Of a stretch of 64,000 nt of DNA, positions 7,786 through 19,001 are shown in pieces. Location: positions 310,001-374,000 of the forward strand of contig CAWAMR010000014.1 of NCBI GenBank assembly GCA_963783095.1. The letters run 5' to 3'. Under the pieces are notes generated by a model that saw only the letters and a list, made by a program, of their open reading frames with translations, did not search any database and was not told where the DNA came from. A program made the translations under genes and the position numbers. Origin of the DNA: CAWAMR01 sp963783095 (GTDB lineage: Bacteria; Planctomycetota; Planctomycetia; Gemmatales; Gemmataceae). The first letter of the stretch is position 1. Each line of letters begins with the position of its first letter.

Positions 7786-9187
7786 ATGAGCCGGTGGCTG
7801 TCGGGTTACTGGCAAGTGGCGTTGGTCGGCCTCCTGTTCATCGGATCGTTGACGGCCTTGTTGATAAACAGTTTCGCCGCGGCATTTGTGCCGCAGCAAG
7901 AGATGGCACAACGGGATCGAGTGCGCTCCGCTGTACAAAGACTGGCTGAAGCGGTCGAACCGCTTGTCGCCGACTGGCCTCCCCCATTGGAGTCCCCAAG
8001 AGGTCGGATCACGGAGGCTTTTCACCAGAAGCTCGCCGCTGTAACCTACGATGTTCTTCAGTCCTATCCCAGTTGTGAAGGCGGCTGTTTCTTCGGCGCT
8101 GAGATCGATCAATTCGCTGGGTTTTCTTTTCCGAACGCACCTGCCCCGCTTCCACCCGATCGACGTACTCCGCCACCGCTGGAATTATCGAGCATCCACT
8201 TCCAGGTGCGAGAATCCCTCAGTCAATGGTCGAGAGAATCTTTACTCGTGGAAGCACGAGACATTGGTCCTGGACGAGTCGCCGTGGCGACCCTGGCTGT
8301 AGAAGATGCACGGCCCCCACACGTTGGCGTTTGGGTCATGACACGATTAAGCCCTGCCGACCAACAGAAGGATCTGTTGCGCCGGTATCAGCTTTCCGCC
8401 GGTTTCGGCCTGATCGGCGTTCTTCTTTCGCTATTGCTGACTCTGAGCCTTCGCCGAAACCTTCGTCGTTCTCGCCAACAGCAAGATCACCTCAAGGACA
8501 AACTCCGACGGGCGGAACATCTAGCTGCTTTGGGTAAGATGTTAGCGGGTGTTGCGCACGAGGTGCGAAATCCACTGGCAGCTATCCGTTCGACGGTGCA
8601 GCTATGGCAGCGCCTTCCGGAGCAAGCGCGCACGCCGGAATCACTCGATGCGATTGTCCGTGGGGTCGATCAACTGAACAACCTGGTTAGCCGGCTGCTG
8701 CTGTTTGCGCGAACCGGCAATGAGGAGCACAAGTCGATTGACTTGAACTCCCTTATTGCCGACACGCTCGAGCTGCACAAAAGCGCAGGCAACCGAACAG
8801 AAGGTTGTTCTGGAATCGAATCTCGCACCCGCTCTCCCCGAAATCCTCGGAGTCGCGCAAGCGCTGCAACAAGTATTCCTCAATCTGATCTCAAATGCCT
8901 TGCAGGCCATGCCGCACGGTGGGAAATTACTTATCAAAACCCGTGCGTTGTCCGGCGGAGTCGAAATCCTGGTAGGCGATACCGGTCCTGGAATTGCGCC
9001 GGCGGATCGGGTGCATCTTTTTGACTTGTTTTACACCACGCGCTCGAATGGCACGGGCCTGGGGCTTGCCCTCTGCCGCGAAATCATCGCACAGCATGGC
9101 GGGCACGTCGAACTGGTTTCCGATGTTCCTGCGGGCGCAACATTCCGTATTTTCTTGCCATCGGCCAAGGCAACTTTCCAGGAGTAA
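7786..9187 (+). CDS. Two-component sensor histidine kinase, one frameshift
   Basis: The ATG at 7786 follows GGGAGG. Order: TM1 (residues 7-33), a periplasmic region of about 160 residues, TM2 (LIGVLLSLLLTLSL), then HisKA with the phospho-acceptor His in GVAHEVRNPLAAIRS, and HATPase_c with N box NLISNALQAM, VGDTGPGI and GTGLGLAL. The frame breaks at the AAAA run 8779-8782: removing one A joins LHKAQATEQK. With that, the protein is about 467 residues and complete. It is co-oriented with the permease upstream (15 bases) and the regulator downstream (6 bases). It resembles NtrB/ZraS-type kinases that pair with sigma-54 activators. Confidence 0.85.
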
Positions 9188-9192
9188 CGGTG

Positions 9193-10574
9193 ATGGGCCG
9201 CACATCCCAGCGGACGACAATCCTGGTTGCCGATGACGATCCTATCATTCGCGGCAACCTGACCCTCCTTCTGCGCTCCGAAGGCTACGTTGTGATCGAG
9301 GCCGCGGATGGCGAAGAGGCGTCGAAGAACCTGAGCGACTCCCGCGTTTCGCTCGCCTTGCTCGATCTGAAAATGCCGAAACTCGATGGTATGGAAGTAT
9401 TGCGACGACATGCCGATCGTCTGGAAGAAACGCCGGTCCTCGTCATTACGGCGTTCGGCGGATTGAGTGCGGCCATCGAGGCGATGAAACTCGGTGCCTA
9501 CGACTACATCACAAAACCTTTCGATCTCGACGAGGTTTTGTTCACGGTTCAACGTGCATTAACGCAACAGGCTCTCATTGCGAAGTGCATGCGCTTTCAA
9601 TCGATTCCCACACTCCCATTGAATTCGAAGATGAATTTGAGTTGATCGGCCGTACCCCAGGGATGTTGAATGTTTTCAAGACGATTGGCCTGGTTGCTCC
9701 CACGAAAGAATCGGTACTGGTCATGGGCGAAAGCGGCACCGGCAAGGAACTGGTGGCCGGTGCAATTCATCGCTATTCGGATCGATCCACCGGCCCATTC
9801 GTGAAAGTCAATTGCGCCGCTATGAGTGCCGGCTTGTTGGAAAGCGAGTTGTTCGGTCACGAAAAGGGCGCATTCACCGGAGCGATCGCGCGCCGGCGCG
9901 GTTACTTCGAGCATGCCGACAAAGGAACTCTCTTTCTCGATGAAATCGGCGAAATGGACATCGATTTGCAAGCGAAGCTCTTGCGCGTGCTGCAAACCGG
10001 ATGTTTTGAGCGCGTCGGCGGAGAGGAGACATTAAGAGTGCAGGTCCGCGTGATTGCTGCAACCAATCGCGATTTGCCCGCGCGAATCAAGGAATTGAAA
10101 TTCCGGGAAGATCTCTATTATCGTCTCAATGTCGTCAGTATCGAATTGCCGCCGCTGCGGGCGCAAAAGGAAGATATTCCGCTCCTCGCGGAAAACATTC
10201 TTCGTCGGCTCTGTCACAAGTACCACTGGCCCCATCTTGGGCTGGCCCCCGAGGTGGTTAATGAACTTTTGAGGCTCAACTGGCCCGGCAACATTCGCGA
10301 ATTGCAAAACGTGCTCGCTCGCGCAGCGATCCAATCCCGAGGAAAAATGATTCAAAAAACCGATCTGGATGCTGCTATCCCCAGGGCCGCGGATTCGCCT
10401 CCGTTTGCTACTGGTTCCCTCGTCTTGCGCGATGCCTTGGCGGAAGTCGAGAAGCGGGTAATTCGACAGGCACTAGAGCAAGAAAACTGGAACCGGACAC
10501 TGGCTGCCAGGGTACTCGGGATTAGCCGAAGGCAACTCTTCGACAAGATTCAACAGTACGGCCTGCAGCAATGA
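9193..10574 (+). CDS. NtrC-family sigma-54 response regulator, one frameshift
   Basis: The receiver domain has the acidic pair in VADDDP, phospho-acceptor Asp in LLDLKMPK and Lys in ITKPFD. It is followed by an AAA+ domain with Walker A GESGTGKE, the sigma-54 contact loop GAFTGA and Walker B GTLFLDEIGE, then a Fis-type helix-turn-helix (RTLAARVLGISRRQLFDKI). The frame breaks at 9585: one additional G restores IAKVHALSIDS between receiver and AAA+. The full product is about 461 residues, normal for NtrC. The GTG at 9190 directly precedes the chosen ATG. It should activate a sigma-54 promoter; none with a clear TGGCAC-N5-TTGC is seen nearby. Confidence 0.88.
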
Positions 10575-10589
10575 TTGGAGGCCAAGTCG

Positions 10590-11580
10590 TCAGGCGATTT
10601 TCAGCAAGACTTTGCCTTCCTTTGCTGCCATTTCCGCATGCCGAACTGCCTCTTTGAACCTGATCGAGCGAATACACTTTTCCAATGTTTGTTTCCAGAA
10701 TCCCTTCGCGCATCAGCCTGCCGACCTGGCGAAATAGGCTCAGCATCGTGAATATGTTTTGTTCCTTGGCCCAATCGCTCAGCAAGAATCCCTGGACCCG
10801 CTTGTTGCCCCCGATCAGGAAGCGCGGATTCACACTCATCGGTTCACCCGAAAGCACACCGTAGACAATGGCCGTTCCACCGTCAGCAAGGCAAGAAATC
10901 ACCGTCGAGCCGGTCGCTCCGCCCACCGGATCGATCGCATAGCGCACTCCCTGACCCTGAGTAATCGCCCGCACGCGAGCGCTGATCGACTCGTCGGCTT
11001 CGCAGATCACCTCGTCGGCACCGAATTTCTTCAATTCATCCACCAACTCGCGCCGGCGAACCACATTGATGGTGCGGAAGCCATCGCGTTTCGCGAGCCG
11101 TATCATCATTCGACCCAGAGAACTCCCGGCCGCGGACTGCAACAGCCAGGCCCCGCGCGGAATGCGCAACACATAGCGAGCCAGCACCAACACCGTCACC
11201 GGATTGACGAAGAAACTTGCCGCTTGCTCGTCACTGATGGATCGAGGAACCGGTATCGCCTGCCGGGCCGGGATGATGCAATGCTCCTGCCAGTTGCCGG
11301 TACGATCGTTGAGAACGGCGACGCGATGTCCCTTCCTTAGCCAGCCAAGCAAGCCGCCACCCGATTCCTCGACGATGCCGACTCCTTCAAAGCCGGGTGT
11401 TGCCGGAAAGCGGGTGTGCAACCCGTGCGTGCCGCCGATATAAAGCAAATCCGAAGGGTTGATGGGACTTGCGATCATGTGCACGCGAACTTGTCCGCGT
11501 CCCGGCTTGGGGATCGGGACATCGCGGATTTGCAAGACCTCGGCAGGTGGGCCGTACCGTTCGAAGATCACTGCCTTCAT
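10590..11580 (-). CDS. Zinc-independent MDR oxidoreductase (quinone/enoyl reductase type), frameshift near the end
   Basis: A medium-chain dehydrogenase/reductase of about 330 residues: GroES-like N-terminus (MKAVIFERYGPPAEVLQI, SPINPSDLLYIGG), NADPH-binding Rossmann part (LLQSAAGSSLGRMMIRLAKR) and C-terminal VYSLDQVQEAVRHAE. The catalytic zinc Cys is absent, as in quinone oxidoreductases and trans-2-enoyl reductases. The final 20 residues come from another frame: removing one T from the TTT at 10653-10655 (plus strand) gives a family-typical C-terminus (VRHAEMAAKEGKVLLKIA) ending at 10590. Without it the frame runs on to 10522 with an unrelated tail. An in-frame start at 11622 adds 14 residues that are not family-like. 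Confidence 0.82.
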
Positions 11581-11679
11581 GAATTTGCTGTAATCGACTT
11601 TGGGATCAATATCGAGTAACATACTAGCGATCGTAATGCCGATGTGCCCAATTCACAAGCGATTTGCCAGGATTTGCTC

Positions 11680-13009
11680 ATGCCTTCACGTGTTCCTCCC
11701 GGTCCGCGCGGCCACTGGTTGAAGGGTAATCTTCACGATTTCGCCTACCGCCGACTCGATTTTTTTACCGACCTGGCGCGAAAGCATGGCGATGTCTCAT
11801 CCTTTCGACTCGGCCCCCGTCGGGTCTGGGTGGTCAACTCGCCTGAGCTAATCGAGCGCATCTTGGTCACGGACAACAAGCAATTCGTGAAGCATTTCGG
11901 GGCGCGAATGTACCAGCCGTTGCTGGGCAACGGCCTACTCTTGAGCGAGAATGACTTCTGGCTCCGACAGCGCCGGCTCGCACAGCCTGCGTTTCTGAAG
12001 AATCGAATCGCCTCTTATGCTCCGGCAATGGTAGCGCTGACGGAACAAATGCTCGAAACCTGGAAAGAGGGCAGACCGTACGACATCTACAAGGAAATGT
12101 CCCAGCTTACCGGCAACATCGCGGTGCGGACATTTTTCGGGACCGAGGCGGTCAAGGATCGAGACGCTTTCAATCAGGCTCACGACGAAGTTCTACATAT
12201 CATCGGTGCCCGTTTTCGTCGACTGGTCCAGTGGCCCGACTGGTTGCCGTTGCCCAGCAATCTCCGGCTCCGGCGCGATGCGTCATCTCCATTCCATTGT
12301 GGATGGCTTCATTCAGCAGGGCCGGGCCAGGAAGGAGCCGACGGATAATTTGCTGTCCCGATTATTGCACGCTCAAGACGAAGATGGGAGCCGGATGTCC
12401 GATCGCCAACTCCGAGACGAAGCAATGACGCTCTTTCTCGCAGGTCATGAGACGACGGCCCTGACTCTATCGTGGACCTGGTATCTGTTGGCGAATCATC
12501 CCGAAGTGGAGGCAAAGCTTGTCGCAGAATGGAATGCGGTCTTGAAGGGACGCAATCCCGTCGCGGAAGATGCGCCTCATTTGCCTTATACGGAGTGGGT
12601 CATCATGGAATCGATGCGGCTCTATCCACCCGCCTATCTGATTGGGCGTGAAGCAGCGGTTTCGGGTCAACTGGCCGATTATCCGATGCCCAAGGGGACA
12701 ACACTTTTCATGTGCCAGTGGGTCACGCACCGCGATCCGCGCTTTTTCAGCGAGCCGGACCAGTTCCGTCCTGAACGCTGGGGCGAGGAGAGCATCAGGT
12801 ACTTGCCCAAGTACGCCTATTACCCTTTCGGCGGCGGCCCGCGGCTATGTATCGGCAATCACTTCGCCATGCTGGAATCGATGTTGATCCTGGCAACGAT
12901 CGGGCAACATTCCAGGTTCACAATTCTTTCGGAGCCGGCCGTCGTACCGCAGCCGATGATTACGCTGCGCCCCAGTCCGGGGATACCAGTCGTGTTGAAA
13001 CGAAGATAA
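11680..13009 (+). CDS. Cytochrome P450, one frameshift
   Basis: A complete P450 of about 443 residues. Visible motifs are VPPGPRGHWLKGN (proline-rich start), the I-helix LFLAGHETTALTLSW, the ExxR of the K-helix in WVIMESMRLYPP, the PERF-like FRPERW, and the heme loop FGGGPRLCIGNHFA with the Cys ligand. The frame breaks at 12272-12277 in a GCGCG run. Adding one GC unit gives NLRLRRAMRHLHSIVDGF, which fits the usual RRA-x-x-x-L spacing of bacterial class-E-like P450s. The start at 11680 has AGGA 8 bases upstream. It is divergent from the MDR oxidoreductase; no ferredoxin partner is seen. Substrate unknown. Confidence 0.87.
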
Positions 13010-13279
13010 CATCCTTGAAATCAGCCGTTTTGTCACAAATTACCAGTTTCCCTTGAAAAATGGCCAAACCTGTAAACTACGCGCTTGCGTTCGTGATAGT
13101 GGAGTGGTAACGTATAAAACCATACCGCTGCCATTCTCTGGGTGCATCGAGGGAGACGGAAAGGCATACTCTCCACTACCTTTCCAGATTCGTTTCCGAG
13201 GTGGCGTTTTCTACCTCATTCTCCCTCCGCTCAAACATCATAACCAAAGCAGCAGGTGTTACTTCTATGGAGCGACTTC

Positions 13280-13618
13280 ATGTCCATTTCCACTCTCTCA
13301 TCGACGGTCGTTTTGTCTCCAACCTCTCATGATTTGATGGAACGAGATCAGGATTGGTGCGCCCAGTACGCCCAGCAATATGTAGTGTACTTGGAGCACT
13401 GGGATTATAATCCTTATGGATTACCAGTGCTCGAACGGCAGGTTCTCTTTGCCGGCCCCGATCTCGAGCAGGCGCAGAGATGTTTCGGGTCCACCATTGC
13501 TTCCGGCGAGCATGGCACCGACCGAGTCATGCTCTGCTTTACAGGCTCCTATCACGAGGAATTCGACAACGATCCGAGAGCGGACTGGGATCTGGGCGGT
13601 GAGGGTGGCGGGAATTGA
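13280..13618 (+). CDS. Hypothetical protein (112 aa)
   Basis: An intact frame starting MSISTLSSTVVLSPTSHD. The centre has LERQVLFAGPDLEQAQRCFGST and VMLCFTGSYHEEFDNDP, giving an alternating hydrophobic/acidic pattern consistent with a small alpha/beta fold. There is no signal peptide and no recognised family. It lies alone between the P450 and a 147-bp inverted repeat that starts 7 bases after its stop. It could be genuine from its codon pattern and length, but the support is weak. The upstream 13010-13279 holds no other feature I can name. Confidence 0.45.
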   Translation: MSISTLSSTVVLSPTSHDLMERDQDWCAQYAQQYVVYLEHWDYNPYGLPVLERQVLFAGPDLEQAQRCFGSTIASGEHGTDRVMLCFTGSYHEEFDNDPRADWDLGGEGGGN

Positions 13619-13624
13619 AAGTGT

Positions 13625-13771
13625 CCCAGGGTTCGCAAAGCCTCACCCTGGGCTTTACTGCGACGCCCTTCCAGGGCTTGGTCGTTGCCGTTCGAGCACT
13701 CAAACCATCGAGCACCCAGCCCTGGAAGGGCGATGTAGTAAAGCCCAGGGTGAGGCTTTGCGAACCCTGGG
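13625..13771. repeat. Long inverted repeat, 54-bp arms
   Basis: The left arm 13625-13678 and right arm 13718-13771 are reverse complements with three mismatches, separated by 39 bases. The arms begin CCCAGGGTTCGCAAAGCCTC. No transposase is present, so it looks like a non-autonomous or REP/MITE-type intergenic element. It sits between two hypothetical genes and could also stop transcription in either direction. Confidence 0.8.
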
Positions 13772-13796
13772 GATTTTGATTGAAGAGATTGATTCC

Positions 13797-14724
13797 ATGA
13801 GACCTTCACAGTTCACTATTGCCGTTGCGCTTGCTCTGGGATGCGCCAGCTCTTTCCACCCAGTCGAGTGCCTATTTTGGCAATTATATGCTCAGAACAT
13901 CGCCCGTTCTCCAGACGCTGGAATCGGAATTGATTCTGGTCGGGAAAGTGACAGCTATTGAGCCGGTCGTTTTGAAGCTGGCACCATTCCCCGGCGGCAA
14001 AAAAGTGAATTACATGGTGGCGGTCGTTAAAGTGGAAAAGACTCTGCTGGGCGTCAAGGGACTCACCCATATCAGGGTCGGATTCATCCCGTCAGCAACC
14101 ACGGATGAAAACGACGAGGAAGAATTGTGTCAAGGATTCCAATGTGATGAACGGTCGAATCTGGCCAGCCAGAATTTGCGGGAAGGTCAAGAAGCTTGCT
14201 TTTTCCTCAAGAAACATCCCCAGGCCGACTTCTACACTTTTCCTCAAGGCGGGGGGCCGCTGCACAAGCGTCCGCGCTATTTCGACGAAGACTTGCAACA
14301 GGTCGAGAAGGCCCTGAAGGTGTTGCAAGAACCTGTCGCGGCCTTGCGAGCAAAGGACAGCATCGATCGGCAGTTCGCCGCCTGCCTGCTAATCCACAGG
14401 TACCGCGTCCAACCGCAAGCACCCAGTGGCTCAACGATGAAAACAGAGCCAATTGCCGCGGAAGAAAGCAAACTCATTTTAACCGCGCTGAGCGAAATGC
14501 TTTGGGGTGATGTGTGCTTGGATCGTCAGAACACGCTCTCGATCCAAACCACGTTTCCGGCATTGGGTGTGACCGATAAGGAGGGCTGGCGGCCCCCCGT
14601 CATTCAGAACGGCGACAATTACAACTTCGTCATGGGCGACGCCGTCAAAAAATGGCTCACCGAAAACAAATCGAAATATCGCATCCAGAGATATGTGAAC
14701 GCGAACAAACCGACAATAAGGTGA
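13797..14724 (+). CDS. Secreted hypothetical protein, frameshift after the signal peptide
   Basis: The signal peptide MRPSQFTIAVALALGCASS is encoded from the ATG at 13797 in one frame; the mature protein (SAYFGNYMLRTSPVLQTLE, ELILVGKVTAIE, then about 260 residues) is in the next. The change is near 13865-13873. Joined, the product is about 308 residues. A repeated planctomycete layout is visible: a start of beta strands with VGKVTAIEP and VEKTLLGVKGLTHIRVGF, then GQEACFFLKKHP, which resembles domains that report promise of an exported enzyme or carrier but is not a family I can name. It converges with the nuclease-like gene. Confidence 0.6.
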
Positions 14725-14771
14725 GCGTTCCGGCAGAAATACCCCCCCAATTGCCGCAATCGGTGATGGGG

Positions 14772-15716
14772 TCACTCTTCGGCCCGCGGCAATCCATCGG
14801 CTCTTGGTTGGGTCCACGCGTTCAGTTCCGCGCGCAGGCCGGCGTCTGGCCATGAGCTAGGCTCTCCGTCCGGCAATGCCCCAATTCGATGGCGGTCGAG
14901 CAGGAGGGCAAGGAGATCGTCGTTCGCCTCCCGCCGAAACTCGTCCTCAAGAAGTGCGAACGGCATCGCTATCCCCCGCAACGGTTTCGTCGTGAAGTCG
15001 ATCAGCTTTTCCCACAAGGCCACTCTGGGAGTTGCCTTTTTCCCTTTCCAATTCTCGCCACTTGCGCACTGTACCAAGTAGAGCGGGCGGCCACCCCACC
15101 CGTCGGGGAAACGCAAGTGACACACCACATCCAGTCCCCCATCTTTGATTTGGTGTTCGGCCCATTGCTCTACAGCGCCATCGCTTGCGCGCTCCCCGAG
15201 ATGGTCGGCCAAATCGGCAACCCTTTCCTGAATTGAGGTCGAGGCAACCTTGGACCAAGCGGTCGAATGCACCGCCATCCCTCTTGCTTCTAATGCAGCA
15301 AGCGTTAATCGTTCAAAGAGGATGCCTTGTGTGTTGTAATCCGGGGCCACCACCGTATTGAGTTCCTCACGGTAACGCACTTGGATCGCAAGCAGGAGGC
15401 AGAAGGAATACGCCGCCGTTTGCGGCCATTCCAGTACTTTTCGGATGCGATTCCCGTCCACTGAGTATGGACAATAACTGCCGAGAACGCTTTGTCGTCG
15501 CATTATTTCGGCCCACGCCATTTCGATCCGTTCTTTGGCAAAATCTTGGCTCCGGTAGATCTCTTCCTCAGTTAAAATGTCGACCACGTCACTTTGTGTG
15601 ACCTTGTTGTCTGCGAAGGTGATCGACCCCTCTATCCATTCGATCAGGGCATCGAGTGAGACGTTATGCGCGTTTACAGAAAGTCTGAAGCCTTCTCGGG
15701 GCAGCCGGAGCATCAA
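14772..15716 (-). CDS. Possible PD-(D/E)xK-type nuclease partner of a ParB-like protein
   Basis: A 314-residue soluble protein, frame intact. The N-terminal 120 residues are helical; the middle contains NTQGILFERLTLAALEARG, typical of the first helix of restriction-endonuclease folds (E in FERL). Further on come KDGGLDVVCHLRFPDG and LYLVQCASGENWKGKK, which fit the G-G-x-D ... Q-C-x-x-x-x-x-K core of PD-(D/E)xK enzymes. Its ATG overlaps the stop of the ParB-like gene (ATGA-type, 15713-15716), so the two are translationally coupled. I infer a nucleic-acid-cutting role, perhaps in defence; the fold call is from motifs only and the protein is otherwise unrecognised. Confidence 0.55.
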   Translation of the reverse strand: MMLRLPREGFRLSVNAHNVSLDALIEWIEGSITFADNKVTQSDVVDILTEEEIYRSQDFAKERIEMAWAEIMRRQSVLGSYCPYSVDGNRIRKVLEWPQTAAYSFCLLLAIQVRYREELNTVVAPDYNTQGILFERLTLAALEARGMAVHSTAWSKVASTSIQERVADLADHLGERASDGAVEQWAEHQIKDGGLDVVCHLRFPDGWGGRPLYLVQCASGENWKGKKATPRVALWEKLIDFTTKPLRGIAMPFALLEDEFRREANDDLLALLLDRHRIGALPDGEPSSWPDAGLRAELNAWTQPRADGLPRAEE

Positions 15717-16837
15717 TTATTCTCCGCTTGCAGTTCGGCGTCTATCTTCGGGAAGATGGTGAGCAGTTGCAAAGCGTCCTTGCCCAAGCGTCGCACCGCC
15801 TCCTGCAACCGTAGCGTAGCATCGTTCTTAAACTGGTGAACAACGGCAAGAGCCTCTTCGACCTTGTAGGCGGCCAGTTCGACACTCTCGGCTACCTGCG
15901 ATTGTGAAACCCCTGCCGCCCGCTTCGCGCTTTCCAGCGTGGGGTGGGGCGCACGTTCCAGATATGCAATCCCATTATCGCTTTCCAGCACCTTGCCGAA
16001 GTCGTCCAAGTCCCGCGAGTCAGTGAGTACGGGCGGTTGCTTGGGCGTCCCAAAAAGCCAGCCAGTTAGCTTGACAAGCTGTTCCAACCTCTCACTAGGC
16101 ACTGGTTTCACCGACTCGTTCGGAGCAGCATTCGGGTTCAGTAGCAGATACTTTTGGACACCAGGTGTCCGAACCGAGCGGTAGAGGACACTGAACCGTT
16201 CCTCGACCTTGGATACTTCGATAGCATCAGTTTCTTGCTCAATTTGTAGGAGAAGTTTGTAAGCAACGTAGTGCTGACGGACAGTAGGGGCTTTGCTGCC
16301 GATCCGCCGCCGAACTTGGTCGTAATCGAGCCTCTCGTCCTCGATCAGGTGGGCGATGAACTGAGCCTTTTCTGCCGGGCTCCATTCCTTGATCCCAGTG
16401 ACATGCCGGAACCCAAGATACCCCTGCACAGTACGCCGATTCTCCATCTCGATGTATGGAGCCATAGTCAGCTGATCGAGTTGCTCGGGCTCTGCTGTCC
16501 TGACATATTCTCTCCACTTCGAGGACTTTTCTAGACCGGCGTTCGCCCGCTGCAACAACTTCAGAGCCGCAAGCCTCCGATTGCCTTCGACGACGATAAG
16601 GGCGGGGATCGTACTCTTGGGGAGTGGTTCCCGGACTACGATGAGCGCCTCTTGTGGCCAAAATCCGCTCTCTAGGAAGGAAACGGCCAGTTCGTCAAGT
16701 GACCAGTCCTCCATCAGTGCAAGCACCTCGTCTTGACTCAAACCTTTCTCGATCTCGTGCCGGCCGAGTCGGGGGTTTTTAGCATCGAGGTACAGATCGT
16801 TGATGTTGGCCAGTTGAATGGATGGCATTTTCGCCAT
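15713..16837 (-). CDS. ParB/sulfiredoxin-fold N-terminal domain protein
   Basis: A 374-residue protein. Residues 5-100 match the ParB/Srx fold: INDLYLDAKNPRL (the PR motif after strand 1), LAVSFLESGFWPQEALIVV and ALIVVEGNRRLAALKLL, the EGNRR variant of the ParB box II (G-E/N-R-R). A helical middle with YDQVRRRIGSKAPTVRQHYVAYKLL resembles a helix-turn-helix. The C-terminal 150 residues are helical and unrecognised. It is not a chromosomal ParB by context: no ParA, parS or origin genes are near. AAAGGAG precedes the ATG. It heads a two-gene operon with the nuclease-like protein, an arrangement suggesting a defence or DNA-processing pair. Confidence 0.75.
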   Translation of the reverse strand: MAKMPSIQLANINDLYLDAKNPRLGRHEIEKGLSQDEVLALMEDWSLDELAVSFLESGFWPQEALIVVREPLPKSTIPALIVVEGNRRLAALKLLQRANAGLEKSSKWREYVRTAEPEQLDQLTMAPYIEMENRRTVQGYLGFRHVTGIKEWSPAEKAQFIAHLIEDERLDYDQVRRRIGSKAPTVRQHYVAYKLLLQIEQETDAIEVSKVEERFSVLYRSVRTPGVQKYLLLNPNAAPNESVKPVPSERLEQLVKLTGWLFGTPKQPPVLTDSRDLDDFGKVLESDNGIAYLERAPHPTLESAKRAAGVSQSQVAESVELAAYKVEEALAVVHQFKNDATLRLQEAVRRLGKDALQLLTIFPKIDAELQAENN

Positions 16838-17193
16838 GCCTGCTCCTTTCCCCCGCCTGTAAAGCCCGTTAGATCTCTTGCGCGACCATCTTTCTACTTT
16901 ACCGAACCACGATCGGCAAAACGAACTTCTTTACTCGGGCAAGACTGATTCGAAGGGACAAGTACTCGCTTTTTTACCAGATTAGCCTGCTCTCGTCGAC
17001 GTTTTCGAAGATCCATATCAAGTGGGCTTCATGCTCTTGCGTGGACAAAACAACATTATATAGTGTGATGATCGATAGCCTCGTCGCCATTGCAATTGGT
17101 GCAAAGGAAAAAAGATGCAGAGTCTCGAGCCTCGAGCTCTTTTGTTACGGGGCGTCCCAGCGACATGAGCAAACGAAAGTCGGCTGCGAGGAC
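16838..17193. other. Intergenic stretch of about 360 bases before the rpoD terminator
   Basis: Upstream region of the ParB-like operon and tail region of rpoD. No supported gene: a 70-codon minus-strand frame (17018-17230) has no ribosome site and odd composition. Apart from the ribosome site of the ParB-like gene and AT-rich patches around 16960-17060 that could hold a promoter, I see nothing definite. Confidence 0.4.
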
Positions 17194-17222
17194 AAAAAAA
17201 GGCAACCCGAAGGTCGCCTTTC
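17194..17222 (-). terminator. Rho-independent terminator of dnaG-rpoD with UUCG loop
   Basis: On the minus strand AAAGGCGACC-TTCG-GGTTGCCTTT is followed by a T tract. It is a 10-bp stem (one G-T pair) closed by a stable UUCG tetraloop, 18 bases after the rpoD stop. Confidence 0.9.
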
Positions 17223-17239
17223 TCGCACATGTTTGGTTG

Positions 17240-18904
<1,665 letters not shown>

Positions 18905-19001
18905 CCAACCCTCCTCGTCTCGTTATCGATGCCCAACCCCGTTACGAACCCGGGGGAAGAGGTGAAGTTCCCTCAAGTCGTCAGGCGAATCCGGACCGCG
19001 G

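Noticed and set aside
9570..9660. Programmed ribosomal frameshifting in the NtrC-type regulator and other split genes
   Set aside because: The sites share no slippery heptamer or downstream structure, need shifts in both directions, and occur in too many unrelated genes.
13552..13809. 85-codon minus-strand frame with 'AKPHPGLYY' peptides
   Set aside because: It is the translation of the inverted repeat 13625-13771; both strands give the same peptide.
15713..16837. Chromosome-partition ParB and origin region
   Set aside because: No parA, gid, dnaA or parS-like sites nearby; the box II variant and the operon partner do not fit a partition ParB.
17018..17230. 70-codon minus-strand frame after rpoD
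   Set aside because: It overlaps the rpoD terminator and has a Cys/Arg-rich, unlikely composition.
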